Assembly: GCA_003559235.1 (NCBI GenBank)
Contig: PWME01000161.1
Span: 1 to 36,471 of the forward strand
Reading direction: 5' to 3'
DNA: 36,471 nt
Origin: Mollicutes bacterium
GTDB lineage: Bacteria; Bacillota_I; Bacilli_A; Izemoplasmatales; Izemoplasmataceae
Part shown: positions 35,232 through 36,471 of the stretch, piece after piece
Position numbering within the stretch: position 1 is the first letter of the stretch
Layout: each line of letters starts with the position of its first letter
Notes under the pieces: generated by a model
What the model was told of the DNA's origin: nothing
Databases searched by the model: none
Seen by the model: the letters and a program-made list of their open reading frames with translations, nothing else
Position numbers and translations under genes: made by a program

Positions 35232-36471
35232 ATGGTGCATTTTATTGTTATAAGCGTTGTGCTTTTGGGGATTGCTTTGATTGTGATGGGGGTTAAGGAT
35301 CGTTTGAATCACAATACTTTGTTAAAAGCGTTTGCACTTGTGCTTTTTGTCGTGTTTTCAGCGGGCTTGATTCAACGCCATGCTATTGATGGGTCATTCA
35401 ACTTGTTTGGGTTTGATACCGATACAACGGATTATGGGTATTATCCTGACACGTGGATTTTTTCAGTTGGAAAAAGCTTTGCCATTATAATGTTGAGATG
35501 GTTAACGCTCTTTGTGGCAACGTGGGCGATTGCGTGTGGGATTAAGCCACACCGCTTTATTGAGAAGTTGGTTGCATTCGTTGGTGTGCCACTCAGTGTT
35601 TTAAACATTGTCTTTTTAGAGTCCCATATAATCGCTTCGGTAGGCGAGTTCGATACATATGCGAATTTTCAAGCTATACAAATCATTGCAAGTATTACAT
35701 TTCTCGGTATTGTGAGTGGTGTCTTATTTGTTAAAAACATACGTACCATAGCGTTTAATCGCCGTGCATTATTGATGGGTATCGGTGTGGTTGGGTTAAC
35801 GATGTTTGCGGTTATGCCCCAAGGGTTACTTTTTAATTTCTTTGGTTATTTGGGTGAAGACCCGGTTGATTTCACACCCATTCATATAATTGTTATTCTT
35901 TTTACGTTTGTGGTGATGATTTTAGGGTATATAATTATGCGCAACCGTAGCATGCGTGCGAAAGAAATTATGTTAATATTTTTTGTGTTGGCATCGTATT
36001 TTCAGTTTTTCTATTTACGCCGTTCTGGGTTATCGGGCTTACCCTTGCACTTATGCAATACAGCGGTTATCTTAATGTTATTTGGCTTTATTTTTAGGTG
36101 GCAAAGTTTTTTCTACTTTACATATTTTGCGAATGTTATCGGGGCGTTGGCCGCCATTATGGTGCCAGATTTCAACCGTGATTTCACAGATTTACGGACC
36201 ATCCATTTTGGCTACAATCACATGTATGCTTTTGTGATTCCGATTTGGGGTGTTGCGTTGCATTATTTTAACCGCCCACGATTACAACAGATGTTAAAGG
36301 CTTTGGGTGTGTTTTCGATATACTTTGTGGCCATGGTTATTTTTAATCCGTTGGTCGAAAATTTCGATATATCAACGAATTATTTCTTTACTTATAACGA
36401 TCATTTGCCAGATATGTTTGGCGTGCGTTGGATTTTTTACGATTATGTTGAAACGGTCGAAGTATTTGGTC
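35232..36471 (+). CDS. YwaF/TIGR02206-like integral membrane protein (partial, runs off right edge)
   Basis: Translated by hand from ATG 35232: MVHFIVISVVLLGIALIVMGVKDRLNHNTLLK...; contains 'SGLSGLPLHLCNTAVILMLFGF' and 'IHFGYNHMYAFVIPIWG'. No stop before window end, so absent from the ORF track. Confidence 0.65.
   Translation, partial: MVHFIVISVVLLGIALIVMGVKDRLNHNTLLKAFALVLFVVFSAGLIQRHAIDGSFNLFGFDTDTTDYGYYPDTWIFSVGKSFAIIMLRWLTLFVATWAIACGIKPHRFIEKLVAFVGVPLSVLNIVFLESHIIASVGEFDTYANFQAIQIIASITFLGIVSGVLFVKNIRTIAFNRRALLMGIGVVGLTMFAVMPQGLLFNFFGYLGEDPVDFTPIHIIVILFTFVVMILGYIIMRNRSMRAKEIMLIFFVLASYFQFFYLRRSGLSGLPLHLCNTAVILMLFGFIFRWQSFFYFTYFANVIGALAAIMVPDFNRDFTDLRTIHFGYNHMYAFVIPIWGVALHYFNRPRLQQMLKALGVFSIYFVAMVIFNPLVENFDISTNYFFTYNDHLPDMFGVRWIFYDYVETVEVFG

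Overview
The window is a 36.5 kb stretch of an AT-rich bacterial chromosome, probably Firmicutes or Mollicutes-like, using the standard bacterial code (TAA, TAG and TGA all act as stops). Most of it is metabolic and transport genes. From left to right: the end of an OB-fold-like protein; an Fe3+-type ABC transporter (ATPase plus fused two-domain permease); a DUF1868-like 2H phosphoesterase; an aldo/keto reductase; type I glutamine synthetase; a divergent pair (hypothetical protein / multi-repeat lipoprotein) with a shared palindromic operator; a complete oligopeptide ABC transporter (SBP, two permeases, two ATPases); small membrane proteins; a second aldo/keto reductase; a lipoprotein with an internally duplicated domain; a BCCT transporter; a FetAB/UPF0014 ABC system; a GGDEF protein; FeoB/FeoA; a pair of nicotianamine-synthase-like SAM proteins next to a UPF0104 membrane protein and a CDP-alcohol phosphatidyltransferase; an Nqr-type operon (B-C-D-E-F, no A in the window) whose nqrF has an in-frame TAA; an EamA transporter; a DUF2188 protein; an M3 oligoendopeptidase; tRNA-Arg(CCG); and a YwaF-like membrane protein running off the right edge that is missing from the ORF track. 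The observations most worth following up are the interrupted nqrF with no local nqrA, the NAS-like pair with lipid-enzyme neighbours, the TGACA-N3-TGTCA operator at both divergent promoters, and the competing inverted repeats upstream of the oligopeptide-binding protein. No CRISPR array, transposon or prophage was seen, and there is no obvious defence system.
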